From contig CATJOM010000068.1 in the NCBI GenBank assembly GCA_949741915.1, positions 1 through 64,000 of the forward strand: a stretch of 64,000 nt of DNA. Reading direction: 5' to 3'. This document shows positions 34,777 to 43,858 of the stretch, piece after piece. The stretch's first letter is position 1; each line of letters starts with the position of its first letter. This DNA comes from an uncultured Candidatus Melainabacteria bacterium (lineage in GTDB: Bacteria > Cyanobacteriota > Vampirovibrionia > Gastranaerophilales > Gastranaerophilaceae). The translations under genes were made by a program, and so were the position numbers. The notes below the pieces were generated by a model that was given only the letters and a program-made list of their open reading frames with translations, had not been told where the DNA came from and ran no database searches.

Positions 34777-35283
34777 ATGAAAAAAGCAATATTTGTAATT
34801 CTTGTTTTGATATTTAATACCTTGTTCGCAAGTGCCGAAACACTTAAAGGTGGAACGGTTTATGATATTGTCCCAAGGGGCTTTTTTGGAACCTGGCATG
34901 TTGTATCCAAAATGCAGAGCTCAAATAATCCTAAAATATTTAATAAATTAAGTGTGGATATTTGGAACTTATCCGCAATGGGAAACGTCTTGATATTAGA
35001 AAACGCCATGACGGGCGCAAAATCATCAATTCAAATGCAGCCAAACAAAGGCGCGTATGATGGAAAAACTTTAAAATTTCAGAGGATAAAAGAAGAGAAA
35101 GAGGGCAGATACAAATACATTCAAAGGGAAAGCCCTGAATTCGTCCTTGATGGAAATGTTTTTAGAGGATATGATACTTATATTATTGAAAAATATGAAG
35201 ATAATAAATTAATATCCAAAGATGTAGTAAAATATATTGTAATAGGGCAAAAAATATCAGGAGAGAGTAAATTTAATGAGTGA
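34777..35283 (+). CDS. Secreted orphan protein
   Basis: A 168-residue protein with a Sec signal peptide (residues 1-20, MKKAIFVILVLIFNTLF ... ASA). The mature portion is mostly beta strands (GFFGTWHVVSKMQSSN, KLSVDIWNLSAMGNVLIL, FVLDGNVFRGYDTYIIEKYED), a small lipocalin-like or periplasmic beta-domain in appearance. Not recognised. TAAAAT (34765-34770) sits six bases upstream of the ATG and no Shine-Dalgarno is visible. Its 3' end overlaps trxB by eight bases, so the two are co-translated and perhaps functionally linked (disulphide biology is a guess; the mature protein has no cysteine). Confidence 0.65.
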   Translation: MKKAIFVILVLIFNTLFASAETLKGGTVYDIVPRGFFGTWHVVSKMQSSNNPKIFNKLSVDIWNLSAMGNVLILENAMTGAKSSIQMQPNKGAYDGKTLKFQRIKEEKEGRYKYIQRESPEFVLDGNVFRGYDTYIIEKYEDNKLISKDVVKYIVIGQKISGESKFNE

Positions 35284-36232
35284 AAAAATATATGATTGCA
35301 TTGTTTTGGGCGGTGGCCCTGCAGGAATGAGTGCGGCTTTATACGCAAAAAGGGGGAATGTTGATGTTGTGATACTTGATATTTCAACACTTGGCGGGCA
35401 GCCTGTAAATTATCTTGAAATTGAAAATTATCTAGGGTTTGAATCTATTGAGGGTTGGGAATTGGCGGAAAAATTTGAAAAGCACCTTGATAAATTCAAT
35501 GTTCCAAAATTTATTATGGAAGAAATAACAGAAATAGACCTAGTTTCAGACATTAAAACTATTAAGACACTGAAAAATGAATTCAGAGCGAGAACAGTAA
35601 TTGTTGCAACAGGCGCAAGTGCTGCAAAACTTGGCATAAAAGGTGAACTTGAGCACATAGGAAAAGGTGTCAGCTATTGTGCCGTGTGTGATGGTGCTTT
35701 TTACAAAGATAAAACCGTTGCTGTAATCGGTGGAGGAAATGCAGCAGTTGAAGAGGGCGCATATCTTACAAAGTTTGCAAAAAAGGTTTACATAATTCAC
35801 AGAAGAGATGAACTTCGCGCTGATAAAATTGTGCAAAACCGCGCATTTGCCAACAAAAAGATAGAGTTTATATTTGACACCGAGCCAGTTGAAATTAATT
35901 CTGATAACAATGGGTGTGTTGGCAGTATAAAACTCCAAAATGTTAAAACACAAGAAATTAAAGATATTAATGTCGATGGAGTATTTCCATATATTGGCTT
36001 TACGCCCAATGTTAAAGGCTTTTCGGGGCAAATTATGCAGGATGAAAGAGGCTTTATAAAGGTTGATGAAACAATGAGAACAAGCACTATGGGTGTATTT
36101 GCTATTGGGGATGTGCGCATAACGCCTCTAAGGCAGGTGATTACAGCGGTAAGTGATGGGGCAATTGCAGGTGTGAGTGCTGTTAAATACATAGAAGAGC
36201 TGAAAAACACACCAGTTCAAAACAGAATATAG
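35276..36232 (+). CDS. trxB: Thioredoxin reductase
   Basis: Flavoprotein that reduces thioredoxin with NADPH. The 318-residue protein has the FAD-binding GGGPAGMSAALYAKR at the N-terminus, the ATGASAAKLGIKGE segment, the redox disulphide CAVC (C135 and C138, the same numbering as in E. coli), the NADPH-binding GGGNAAVEEGAYL and HRRDELRADK, and the closing FAIGDVRITPLRQVITAVSDGAIAG split over the C-terminal FAD site. Standard length. GAGAG lies upstream of the ATG inside the preceding gene (8-base overlap). Provides reducing power for NrdJ and other thiol enzymes. Confidence 0.94.
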   Translation: MSEKIYDCIVLGGGPAGMSAALYAKRGNVDVVILDISTLGGQPVNYLEIENYLGFESIEGWELAEKFEKHLDKFNVPKFIMEEITEIDLVSDIKTIKTLKNEFRARTVIVATGASAAKLGIKGELEHIGKGVSYCAVCDGAFYKDKTVAVIGGGNAAVEEGAYLTKFAKKVYIIHRRDELRADKIVQNRAFANKKIEFIFDTEPVEINSDNNGCVGSIKLQNVKTQEIKDINVDGVFPYIGFTPNVKGFSGQIMQDERGFIKVDETMRTSTMGVFAIGDVRITPLRQVITAVSDGAIAGVSAVKYIEELKNTPVQNRI

Positions 36233-36262
36233 TTTATTACAGTAGCGAGGATATAAGAGTAG

Positions 36263-37228
36263 ATGAAAGCATTAATTTATGATGACGGACTAAAGTTTCT
36301 AGATAATTACAAGGAGCCTGTTCTAAAGGCAGGAGAGGCTCTTATAGAAACAACAATGGCAGGAATCTGCAATACTGATGAAGAAATCACCAAGGGATAT
36401 ATGGGCTACAAAGGAGTTTTAGGCCATGAATTCACTGGTATTGTAAAAGATGTATTCAACGGCGCAGACAAATATTGGATAGGAAAAAGAGTTGTCGGTG
36501 AAATTAATGCAGGGTGTAAAAAATGCCCATACTGTGCAAGAGGCCTTGAAAGGCATTGTCCAAACCGTGGAACCCTTGGCATATGGCAAAAGGATGGCTG
36601 TTTTAGTGAATATTTTACTCTCCCAACCTCAAATTTACTTGAAATACCTGTAAATGTTGCCGATGAAGAGGCGGTGTTTATTGAGCCTCTTGCGGCAGCA
36701 TATGAAATAGTGGAGCAGCTTCATATTAAACCGACGGATAAGGTAGCCCTTCTTGGAGACGGCAAATTAGGTCTTTCAATAGCGCTTGTTTTGGGGGCTT
36801 TAAACATAAATCTTCATCATATTGGAAAGCATGAAAACAAGCTCAATATTTCAAAAAATGCCGGCAATAAAACCATGCTGTTATCAGAAATAGAGGGGCT
36901 TGCGCATTATTTTGATGTTGTGATTGAGGCAACTGGTTCAACAGGTGGATTTGAGACATCATTAAACCTCACAAGACCACGGGGCACACTGGTTCTAAAA
37001 AGTACAATTGCTGCAAAAGAAGGTTTGAATCTTGCCCCTGTTGTAATCAATGAAATAACAGTGCTTGGTTCGCGCTGTGGACAATTTGCACCTGTTATGA
37101 ATCTTTTAAGAAGAAGGGCTGTGAATACCAAGCCTTTAATTACAAAGGTGCTATCCTTTGATGATGCCATAGAGGGATTCGAATTAAACCGTCAAAAAGA
37201 AACTCTTAAGGTGCTTTTGAAATTTTAA
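36263..37228 (+). CDS. Zinc-dependent medium-chain alcohol dehydrogenase
   Basis: A 321-residue MDR-superfamily oxidoreductase. Catalytic zinc ligands are visible in GICNTDEEI (Cys near 38), GHEF (His, Glu near 58-59) and the later E (FIEPLAAAYEI). A structural zinc lobe is formed by CKKCPYCARGLERHC (four cysteines). The nucleotide-binding fold begins VALLGDGKLGLSIALVLG (near 167). Among family members it most resembles threonine/sorbitol dehydrogenase-like enzymes, but the substrate cannot be set from sequence alone. Slightly short (320-350 typical). GAGGATAT precedes the ATG; 30 bases after trxB, probably the same transcript. Confidence 0.85.
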   Translation: MKALIYDDGLKFLDNYKEPVLKAGEALIETTMAGICNTDEEITKGYMGYKGVLGHEFTGIVKDVFNGADKYWIGKRVVGEINAGCKKCPYCARGLERHCPNRGTLGIWQKDGCFSEYFTLPTSNLLEIPVNVADEEAVFIEPLAAAYEIVEQLHIKPTDKVALLGDGKLGLSIALVLGALNINLHHIGKHENKLNISKNAGNKTMLLSEIEGLAHYFDVVIEATGSTGGFETSLNLTRPRGTLVLKSTIAAKEGLNLAPVVINEITVLGSRCGQFAPVMNLLRRRAVNTKPLITKVLSFDDAIEGFELNRQKETLKVLLKF

Positions 37229-37331
37229 TCTTACTGTATAGTTGAAAAATACTGTGATATAATGCAGGCTGTGAATAAGACTATCTCTAAAGAATGCAGT
37301 CTTTTAGGTATTTTAAAAGGAAATATAAAAA

Positions 37332-38042
37332 ATGAAGTCGTTTATGAAGGCAATATGCTTAACTCTTTTATTTTGTGCGTATACATTTTTTCTACTTGTC
37401 GGGGGCATGTGTATACAAAAACATAATACTGACATAGAAAATGCGCAGAAAGAGGCACTTGAACAGCAGCAAAAACAAAATGAACTAAATGCAAGATATA
37501 GCAAAACGGCCTCAGAATATCACAGATATTATGAAATTGTGGTTTCAAGAATAAAAACAGCAGAGCTTCAAGGCGTAAATAAGGATGCATTAAAAGAATA
37601 TATTGCAGGCTATGACAAAAGATTTCAAACTCTAGCGGATTCATTCTTTCCTGACCGAGAAAAGCCAAATAATGGCTATGGGTCAAGTTTTTCTACTATA
37701 TTTAATGAATTTAAAAAAGCTTTTGATGAAAGCGAAATTGTGGCTTATAAAAATATTATAAAATCAACTGGTTTAACTATTTCTGAAGAGGATTTAAGCT
37801 ACATTTTTGAAGAGCATTTGCCTGATGGAGTAGAGGCTCCTGCTAAATCGCCTTCGCCTGCATCATCTGTTGCTGTACAGCAAATTCCTGTGCAGCAAAC
37901 CACATCGCCTTTAGTAGAACAGCCGGCAGTAAGCAAAGAACAAACTGCCCAAACAGATGATAAGACTGAACAAAAACCAAAAAAAGTTGTTGAAAAAAGA
38001 GAATTCGATGATGAACCATTTAAAGATGTAGGATATTACTAA
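37332..38042 (+). CDS. Membrane-anchored orphan with coiled coil and Gln/Pro-rich tail
   Basis: A 236-residue protein. Residues 7-28 form a membrane anchor (ICLTLLFCAYTFFLLVGGMC). Residues 33-65 are a strong coiled coil (ENAQKEALEQQQKQNELNAR). Residues 65-160 are a helical soluble domain (KEYIAGYDKRFQTLADSFF). Residues 160-236 are low complexity, rich in Ser, Pro, Gln, Val and charged residues. Not recognised; looks like an extracytoplasmic structural protein. AAAGGAAA precedes the ATG. A perfect terminator follows the stop, so it forms a single-gene unit. Confidence 0.7.
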   Translation: MKSFMKAICLTLLFCAYTFFLLVGGMCIQKHNTDIENAQKEALEQQQKQNELNARYSKTASEYHRYYEIVVSRIKTAELQGVNKDALKEYIAGYDKRFQTLADSFFPDREKPNNGYGSSFSTIFNEFKKAFDESEIVAYKNIIKSTGLTISEEDLSYIFEEHLPDGVEAPAKSPSPASSVAVQQIPVQQTTSPLVEQPAVSKEQTAQTDDKTEQKPKKVVEKREFDDEPFKDVGYY

Positions 38043-38092
38043 TTTTTTCATTGTATAAAATGATAAAATTTACAGTTTTAATTTTGATATGC

Positions 38093-38137
38093 AAATTGGA
38101 CTTATTAAAAAATAATAAGTCCAATTTTTAATTTTTT
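38093..38137 (+). terminator. Rho-independent terminator
   Basis: AAATTGGACTTATTA (38093-38107) and TAATAAGTCCAATTT (38113-38127) form a perfect 15-bp stem with an A5 loop, followed by TTAATTTTTTT. Ends the transcript of the coiled-coil orphan. Confidence 0.9.
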
Positions 38138-38194
38138 TAAACACATACGCCCTTTTAAATTTGCATTTACAACATGCTTGAAACATTTTTTATT

Positions 38195-38503
38195 TTAAAG
38201 CATTACGCAGTCATTAAGATAATTAATTACCTGCATCTTTTCTTCATATAAATATCTTACAAAGTTTAAGAATTCAGGAGTTCTGCAGGATAAGGTTACC
38301 GTGATTTCAAATCCCTCAGAACAAAATGGCTCATAATCATATACAACATAGTTGTTATATTTGCTTCTCCATTCCTTTTTTTCAACTTTGCAATGGTATT
38401 CGCCTGCAATACATTCGAGCCAGGGTATAGTTTCTTTACTAACGTTGTGAAACTCCATACAGGCAAAATTTTCATTCTCTTGAAATTTTTTCTCTATCAG
38501 CAT
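38195..38503 (-). CDS. Small orphan protein
   Basis: A 102-residue acidic protein: an N-terminal mixed region (FACMEFHNVSKETIPWLECIAGEYHCKVEKKEWRSKY, in parts) followed by VTLSCRTPEFLNFVRYLYEEKMQVINYLNDC. Four cysteines, no signal peptide or membrane segment; the alternation of strands and helices suggests a small alpha-beta fold. GGGAG lies at normal distance upstream of the ATG on the complement. Not recognised. It faces the terminator of the preceding plus-strand gene. Confidence 0.6.
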   Translation of the reverse strand: MLIEKKFQENENFACMEFHNVSKETIPWLECIAGEYHCKVEKKEWRSKYNNYVVYDYEPFCSEGFEITVTLSCRTPEFLNFVRYLYEEKMQVINYLNDCVML

Positions 38504-38669
38504 AAAGACACTCCCTTAAAATGTTTGTCTTAATAAAAGTTTATAAACTTTCACAAGATAAAAAAATGTCTAAAAGGGTAATTTAATTTGTTATACTAAA
38601 AGATAATTTAATTTTAATAAATCTTCTAATGTTTTTATGCAGAAGTTTGTTTTTTGTTAAATTTTATTA

Positions 38670-39065
38670 CTATATATTGGCCAAAAGTTTTTTAATTATG
38701 CCAAAAGGTATAAATTTTTGCACATTGCACCATTTAAGGCCCTGTTTTTGTAAAAAGCCTTTTGTAAAACATGCTTTTAAATTCATAGATTTTACAAGAA
38801 GTACAAAGTTTATAATATCCAATATAAGCACAACACTTTGTTTTAGCTTATTTATATCAATTTTTTTGATTTTATCAAAATTTTTATTAAAAGTTTGAAG
38901 CTTCATTTTAACATTTCTGATTGATATCAAAAGGTGCTCTGCTTCTAAATTAATTTCCCAAAGCAGGCATTTTACCTTGTGTTCCAGATACATAAGTGCA
39001 AGAATAATTACGATTGCAAGTATTGTTTCAAATATAATTATTAAAATGTAGCCAAATTCTATCAT
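38670..39065 (-). CDS. Orphan membrane protein
   Basis: A 131-residue protein. Residues 5-28 form an N-terminal membrane helix (GYILIIIFETILAIVIILALMYL), a long helical, lysine-rich region follows (LLISIRNVKMKLQTFNKNFDKIKKIDINKLK), then a second hydrophobic segment (VVLILDIINFVLLV, about 80-95) and a basic C-terminus with FLQKQGLKWCNVQKFIPFG. The layout resembles small DUF948-like anchors but I cannot assign it. TATAAT (39072-39077) stands six bases from the ATG on the complement, without Shine-Dalgarno. Divergent from murT with 43 bases between. Confidence 0.6.
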   Translation of the reverse strand: MIEFGYILIIIFETILAIVIILALMYLEHKVKCLLWEINLEAEHLLISIRNVKMKLQTFNKNFDKIKKIDINKLKQSVVLILDIINFVLLVKSMNLKACFTKGFLQKQGLKWCNVQKFIPFGIIKKLLANI

Positions 39066-39108
39066 TCATGTATTATAATTTATTATAGATAAGTATTCTA
39101 TACATAAG

Positions 39109-40500
39109 GTGGATTATTTTAAAAAAGTGTCAAATTTCAACAAAGCCTTAAAAAATACACAAAATGTATATTCTCTTCTAAAAAAGTTTAACTTTGAGGG
39201 GACAAGTTTTCCTGGTAAACTCCTTAGAAAGAATTATAAAAATTTTCTATCTGATGCGCAGGATTATGCTGTGTCGGATAAAGTTGCTATAACTGGAACA
39301 AATGGAAAAACAACAACGGCGGGTATTTTAGCGCAAATATTAAAAGAGGCTGAACATTCTGTCATTCATAATGAGCTTGGTGCAAATATGCCAAACGGCA
39401 TAACAACGGCAATAGCTCTCGGGCTTTATAAAGTCTTAAAAGACAACCCAGTGCAAAGGGTTGATAATTATGTTATCGAGTGTGATGAAGCATACCTTGA
39501 AACACTTTTTAAGGAAATGAAGTTTGATTATCTACTTGTCACAAATTTGTTTCGAGACCAGCTTGACCGCTATGGTGAATTAAACATTACAAAGAAAAAA
39601 ATTCAAAACGGCATAGAGCAAAACGAAGATATAACACTAATTTTGAATGCAGACGATCCTACATTGTCAGATATAGATGTAAAATTATCTACAAAGCCAA
39701 GGAAAAAAATATATTACGGTATTGAAAATGTGCAGTTTTCAGGATATGACAAAAATTCAAACAGCCCGTCAGAAATTGTACACTGCTCAAAATGCGCCCT
39801 TCCATTAAAATATGACAAAACTTTTTATTCACAATTAGGCAAATGGTACTGCAGGTGTGGCCATATCCGACCCCAGCCTGATATCAGGGCGGATGTAAAA
39901 ATGTTCAGTGACCATTTCTTTTTATATGTTACATATAATAACAGATTTTACAATTTTAAGGTAAATCTAACAGGCTTATACAATGCGTATAATACGCTTG
40001 CGGCAATTGCCTGTGCGCTTGTAAATGGTGTAGAGAGAAGGTTTATAGATAGAGCCCTTGAAAATTACAAGCCTGCCTTTGGCAGAAATGAGAATATTTA
40101 TCTCAATAAAAAGCCTGCAACTGTTTATTTGATTAAAAATCCTGTTGGGGCGAGTGAAGTTTTAAGGGGTTTAAAACATATAGAGGATGCTCATATTTTA
40201 ATTTCCATCAATGACAATTATGCTGATGGGCGGGATGTGAGCTGGCTTTGGGATTCTGACTTTGAAAGCTTAAAAGATTTTAGCGGTAATTTTTATTTGA
40301 CGGGTTCCAGGTCTGATGATATGGCATTAAGGCTAAAATACGCAGGTTGCGATACTAGTCAGATAATTATTGATGAAAACATAAAAAGAACGCTGAATGA
40401 TGCGGTTGAAAAACTAAGACCCAATGAAAAGCTTATTATATTGGCTACTTACACATCATTATTAATGCTTACAAAATTGTTTAAGAAGATGCAGAAATAG
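39109..40500 (+). CDS. murT: MurT-like lipid II isoglutaminyl synthase subunit (Mur ligase with DUF1727)
   Basis: MurT works with the glutaminase GatD to amidate the D-Glu of lipid II. The 463-residue protein has the Mur ligase ATP loop ITGTNGKTTTAG near residue 63, the magnesium-site EDxA-type ECDEAYLETLF, LFRDQLDRYGEL, a four-cysteine zinc ribbon unique to this family (CSKC ... WYCRCGH, about 225-255) and the C-terminal DUF1727 domain with LIKNPVGASEVLRGL and ISINDNYADGRDVSWLWD. GTG start at 39109 follows AAG directly, so initiation is uncertain; GTG 39127 is an alternative. No gatD lies next to it in the window. Confidence 0.88.
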   Translation: MDYFKKVSNFNKALKNTQNVYSLLKKFNFEGTSFPGKLLRKNYKNFLSDAQDYAVSDKVAITGTNGKTTTAGILAQILKEAEHSVIHNELGANMPNGITTAIALGLYKVLKDNPVQRVDNYVIECDEAYLETLFKEMKFDYLLVTNLFRDQLDRYGELNITKKKIQNGIEQNEDITLILNADDPTLSDIDVKLSTKPRKKIYYGIENVQFSGYDKNSNSPSEIVHCSKCALPLKYDKTFYSQLGKWYCRCGHIRPQPDIRADVKMFSDHFFLYVTYNNRFYNFKVNLTGLYNAYNTLAAIACALVNGVERRFIDRALENYKPAFGRNENIYLNKKPATVYLIKNPVGASEVLRGLKHIEDAHILISINDNYADGRDVSWLWDSDFESLKDFSGNFYLTGSRSDDMALRLKYAGCDTSQIIIDENIKRTLNDAVEKLRPNEKLIILATYTSLLMLTKLFKKMQK

Positions 40501-40661
40501 TGCATCTGGCTGGCAACTTTTTGCTGGATTGGGTTTTCTAATTAGTGGTAATAATGAACTATTTGGCGTGCATTTTGGCTTTTTGAGCTGCATTGTGTGA
40601 AATCATATAACCATAAAACTTTGCACTACATTCTTGATAGAAGAAAAAAAATAAATTAAGA

Positions 40662-40706
40662 TAAAAAAAGGGATACCCGCAATGAATGAAAAGTAACGAA
40701 TATCCC
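40662..40706 (-). terminator. Terminator of the first glycine-rich prepilin gene
   Basis: On the complement, GGGATA (40701-40706) pairs with TATCCC (40670-40675), with further pairing inside, and TTTTTTTAT follows. It is about 210 bases beyond the stop at 40916. The stretch 40501-40915 otherwise shows nothing I can support. Confidence 0.65.
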
Positions 40707-40915
40707 AAAGTAAGTTGTTTATCAAATTTTTTAAGCCAATGATTTTTGGTGTTTTGCCTTGCGCAATTTTGAATTATTCTTTCTGTGTATATGTTTTGCT
40801 TTTTGCAGGCCTATTGTCTGGGAAGTCTTGATTTGAGAGGGTTTTCTTTTGTATAAAAGACAGACTTAATAATGTTTGCAGAATATGTCCTAAAACCATT
40901 GGTGGGCAATGATTT

Positions 40916-43762
40916 TCACTTTGTCACATACCACTCAAGGATTATCTTGCCGTTGCTGCCGTTTCCACCCCTTGAAGGATTTGCCGTGACAGAGCCTGTG
41001 CTTGTTTCGCCTATGTCTCTGAGACCAGCTCCTCCTCCGCCTGCGCCAATGGAATCATTAATTGTTTCGCCGTCACTTGTAGTTCCTGCTGCTCCGCCAT
41101 CTCCACCTGTGCCTGTTATTACTTTCTTTACATCATTTCCGCTTTTATCGGTTACAGTGTAGGTGTATCCCTTAAAATCGGCGCCTTTCCCGCCAGTGTT
41201 TCCTTCTCCAATATTGCCTGCTATTCCTTTTGTACAGTATTTTGTGCTGTTTATGTTTATACTTGAATTTGCGGCTGTTTTGCAGATACTTGATATGCTA
41301 CCGCCAATACCGTTTATGACAACACTTTTGCCATCCACTGTGCCCGTTGTTGGAAAGCCTCCGCCAAGCCCGCCGCCTGCTGTCATTTGTTTATTCGTAC
41401 TCAGGGCAAATACAGTATCTCCGCCCTTTGTGCCGTTAAGCTTGTTTCTGTCAGCCGCATTCGCTGATGAAGCATAAGAGCCGTTTCCGCCACTTCCACC
41501 CTTTCCTATCCTTATCTTTATCAATTCGTTGCTTTTTACGCTTAAATTGTATGTAAATATGTTGCCGCTTGCGCCTCCGCCTCCAGCACCTGTTTCAGCC
41601 AGTTTGTATATTTTATTTGTAGCATCCCAATATTTATTCCAGCTTATCCTAGCATAACCGCCAGAGCCCGCTCCGCCATTGCCGAATGAGAAGCCACCTC
41701 CGCCGCCGCAGCCATAACCTGTTGCATTTCCACCGTTAGGAGAAGCTTCCGTGCCGCCTTTTCCGGGTGTACAGGTGCCAGTAAATGGTGTGGTTATTAT
41801 TCCGCCATCTCCCCCTGTAGATTTTGCCGGGAAAACAATTGCGCCTTCTTGCGTGCCATTGTTAGCAGTTCTGCCGTAGGTTCCTGTAAAACCTTTGACT
41901 ATTACTGTGCTTGGCACTGCATTAGGGTTGCCATTATGTGCACCTCCGCCTTTTCCGTAAAATGGCGTCCCTTCATATACTCTTCCGTCATTAGAACCGG
42001 ATATAGGACCGCAGTCATGGCCATTTCCAAAACATGTTCCAAGTATAACTTTGCCATCGCTTTTTCTTATTAATCTTGTTACGCCGTTTCCTGCTTCTGT
42101 AGTATTATAGGATGAATCTTCGCCGATTTGCGGTTGTCTTACATTGCCATTGCTTTCTATTTCTCCTGCAAGGCCGCCTTTTCCACCTCTTCCTATTTTT
42201 ACGGCTATCTGTTCATCAGGAATAACCGTTACTTTCTGTATAGGCACCATTGTTGCAGCTCCGCCACCTCCACCGCCTGCACCGTAAGTTAACCATGTTA
42301 CTCTTGCTGCGCCTTTCCCGCCATTTTTACCAGCTGCGCCGCCAAGGCAACTGTCTGCAGGTAGTGCACTTGCTACCCAAGTATGGCTTTGATGTGTTTG
42401 TTGAACAAGTGATGTGCCACTGCTATAACCCCAAACGCCATTGCCGCCCCTCCCGCCGATATTTGGCGCTCCGGCACTTCCTGCATTTGTACCATTTGCA
42501 TTCCCTCCAGCGCCGCCTGCTCCCGGGGCAGAATCGACGCTGACAGTATGTTGTGCACCTCCACCTCCGCCTCCGCCAAGCTGTCCTCCACCTCCGCCTC
42601 CGCCGCTACCGCGCTGTGCGCCTCCACCACCTCCACCACCACCAAGCCATATAAATTTATTTTGGCTCCACCTGCCTATTGCACTTGAACTTCCGCCTCC
42701 ACCGCCAGAGTGTTTAGAATGGGCATTTATATTTGCTACAGCACCACCCCCTCCTCCTGAACCATCATTTATACTCCCATTACCTCCTTTTGCAGCGCAT
42801 CCGGCAGCATTTTTGGGAACTGAACCGTAGCCTCCTTTTCCTCCGTTGCCATCAACCCCTTGGCCGCCTGCGGCACAATTAGTAAGGCTGCTTACTTTCC
42901 CGCCATTGCCTGCAGCTGATGCGGTCCATCCGTTATCACTATATATACCGCCACCGCCTCCGCCATTTTTGCCAGTATAACCAGCTGAATAACTAATACC
43001 ACACCCGCCAGACGCGCCATGTCCACCGCCTGCACCTAAACCTATTGCCATTTTATCTAAATCCATAAGCCAGGGCTCGTTTATTATTATGCCGCCATTA
43101 CCGCCGGCACCGCCCGTACCGCAGCCTTGTCCGCCTCCGCCGCCCCCTCCGCCACAGGCAGACACAAGAACATATTTATTTTTGGTCTCAGCAGGTATTG
43201 GCCATTCGTAATCACCGGAGTGTGTAAAATCTTTGCTTGTTAGGGGTTGGGCCCCGGCTCCGCCCCCTGCTCCGCCTGATATCAGGGTGGCTTCTATTTC
43301 ATTTACCACAGCAGGCACTGTGAAGGTATTTGCACTGCCAACAGTTGTAAATTCTGTATAACCAGCTGTCGGTGCTGCACCTCCCCCTCCGCCTGCACCT
43401 ATAAGGGTTACTTTCATCATGCCTGAATACCCGCCCGGCACCTCAAATTCGCCTTCACAGTATTGGCTTCCATCCGTATCCGTTTTTATATCGGGGCAAT
43501 CATTAGAGCCAAATTCTATTTCATAAGTTTTCTTAATGGAGGCTGGTGAACCCATGCTGCCTGTGACATTAACATTTTCAGAGAATTTTTTTGTCATAAC
43601 AGGCGCTAGTGCTGCCATAAGAAGCGAAGCTACCAAAAGTGCCATGAGCATTTCGACAAGCGAAAAGGCTGTAATAGTCTGCGCTTTTATGGCAGAATGC
43701 CAAAATTTAAGGCATTTCGAAGCCTTTGGCTGCTTTAATAAGCACAACAAATTTTCTTTCAT
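40916..43762 (-). CDS. Giant prepilin-type protein with glycine-rich domains (paralogue 1)
   Basis: A 948-residue surface protein. The leader (about 33 residues, MKENLLCLLKQPK ...) is much longer than usual for type IV prepilins and is followed by AFSLVEMLMALLVASLLMAALAPVM, a methylation-type hydrophobic helix with Glu at +5 but Ala instead of Gly at -1. The rest consists of modules like the glycine-rich domains of phage tail fibres: MMKVTLIGAGGGGG, NEIEATLISGGAGGG, QIAVKIGRGGKGG, LIKIRIGKGGSGG, ending NGKIILEWYVTK. Few charged residues, several Cys. Probably exported and assembled through a type IV pilus-type machine as an adhesin or tip. Locally higher GC than its neighbours. A near-identical leader occurs in the second copy. 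Confidence 0.8.
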   Translation of the reverse strand: MKENLLCLLKQPKASKCLKFWHSAIKAQTITAFSLVEMLMALLVASLLMAALAPVMTKKFSENVNVTGSMGSPASIKKTYEIEFGSNDCPDIKTDTDGSQYCEGEFEVPGGYSGMMKVTLIGAGGGGGAAPTAGYTEFTTVGSANTFTVPAVVNEIEATLISGGAGGGAGAQPLTSKDFTHSGDYEWPIPAETKNKYVLVSACGGGGGGGGQGCGTGGAGGNGGIIINEPWLMDLDKMAIGLGAGGGHGASGGCGISYSAGYTGKNGGGGGGIYSDNGWTASAAGNGGKVSSLTNCAAGGQGVDGNGGKGGYGSVPKNAAGCAAKGGNGSINDGSGGGGGAVANINAHSKHSGGGGGSSSAIGRWSQNKFIWLGGGGGGGGAQRGSGGGGGGGQLGGGGGGGAQHTVSVDSAPGAGGAGGNANGTNAGSAGAPNIGGRGGNGVWGYSSGTSLVQQTHQSHTWVASALPADSCLGGAAGKNGGKGAARVTWLTYGAGGGGGGAATMVPIQKVTVIPDEQIAVKIGRGGKGGLAGEIESNGNVRQPQIGEDSSYNTTEAGNGVTRLIRKSDGKVILGTCFGNGHDCGPISGSNDGRVYEGTPFYGKGGGAHNGNPNAVPSTVIVKGFTGTYGRTANNGTQEGAIVFPAKSTGGDGGIITTPFTGTCTPGKGGTEASPNGGNATGYGCGGGGGFSFGNGGAGSGGYARISWNKYWDATNKIYKLAETGAGGGGASGNIFTYNLSVKSNELIKIRIGKGGSGGNGSYASSANAADRNKLNGTKGGDTVFALSTNKQMTAGGGLGGGFPTTGTVDGKSVVINGIGGSISSICKTAANSSININSTKYCTKGIAGNIGEGNTGGKGADFKGYTYTVTDKSGNDVKKVITGTGGDGGAAGTTSDGETINDSIGAGGGGAGLRDIGETSTGSVTANPSRGGNGSNGKIILEWYVTK

Positions 43763-43780
43763 TTTTGTAACCTTTTTTAC

Positions 43781-43855
43781 GATAAAACAATTTCAAAATT
43801 TTAGATAAAACAATTTCTTGTCTTTGAATATATCATATTATATATTCAGATTCAA
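43781..43855 (-). promoter_or_regulatory. Promoter and direct repeats upstream of glycine-rich prepilin 1
   Basis: On the complement TTGAAT (43850-43855), 17 bases, TATATT (43827-43832). In the predicted leader, GATAAAACAATTTC occurs twice (43781-43794 and 43804-43817, period 23). A similar promoter and similar repeats precede the second copy. Confidence 0.6.
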
Positions 43856-43858
43856 CAT

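Noticed and set aside
40872-43808. Several long proline-rich open frames on the plus strand, opposite the first glycine-rich gene
   Set aside because: They are the complement of GGN-rich codons (Gly becomes Pro/Ala/Ser); they lack ribosome sites and domains, and the opposite strand encodes a convincing prepilin.
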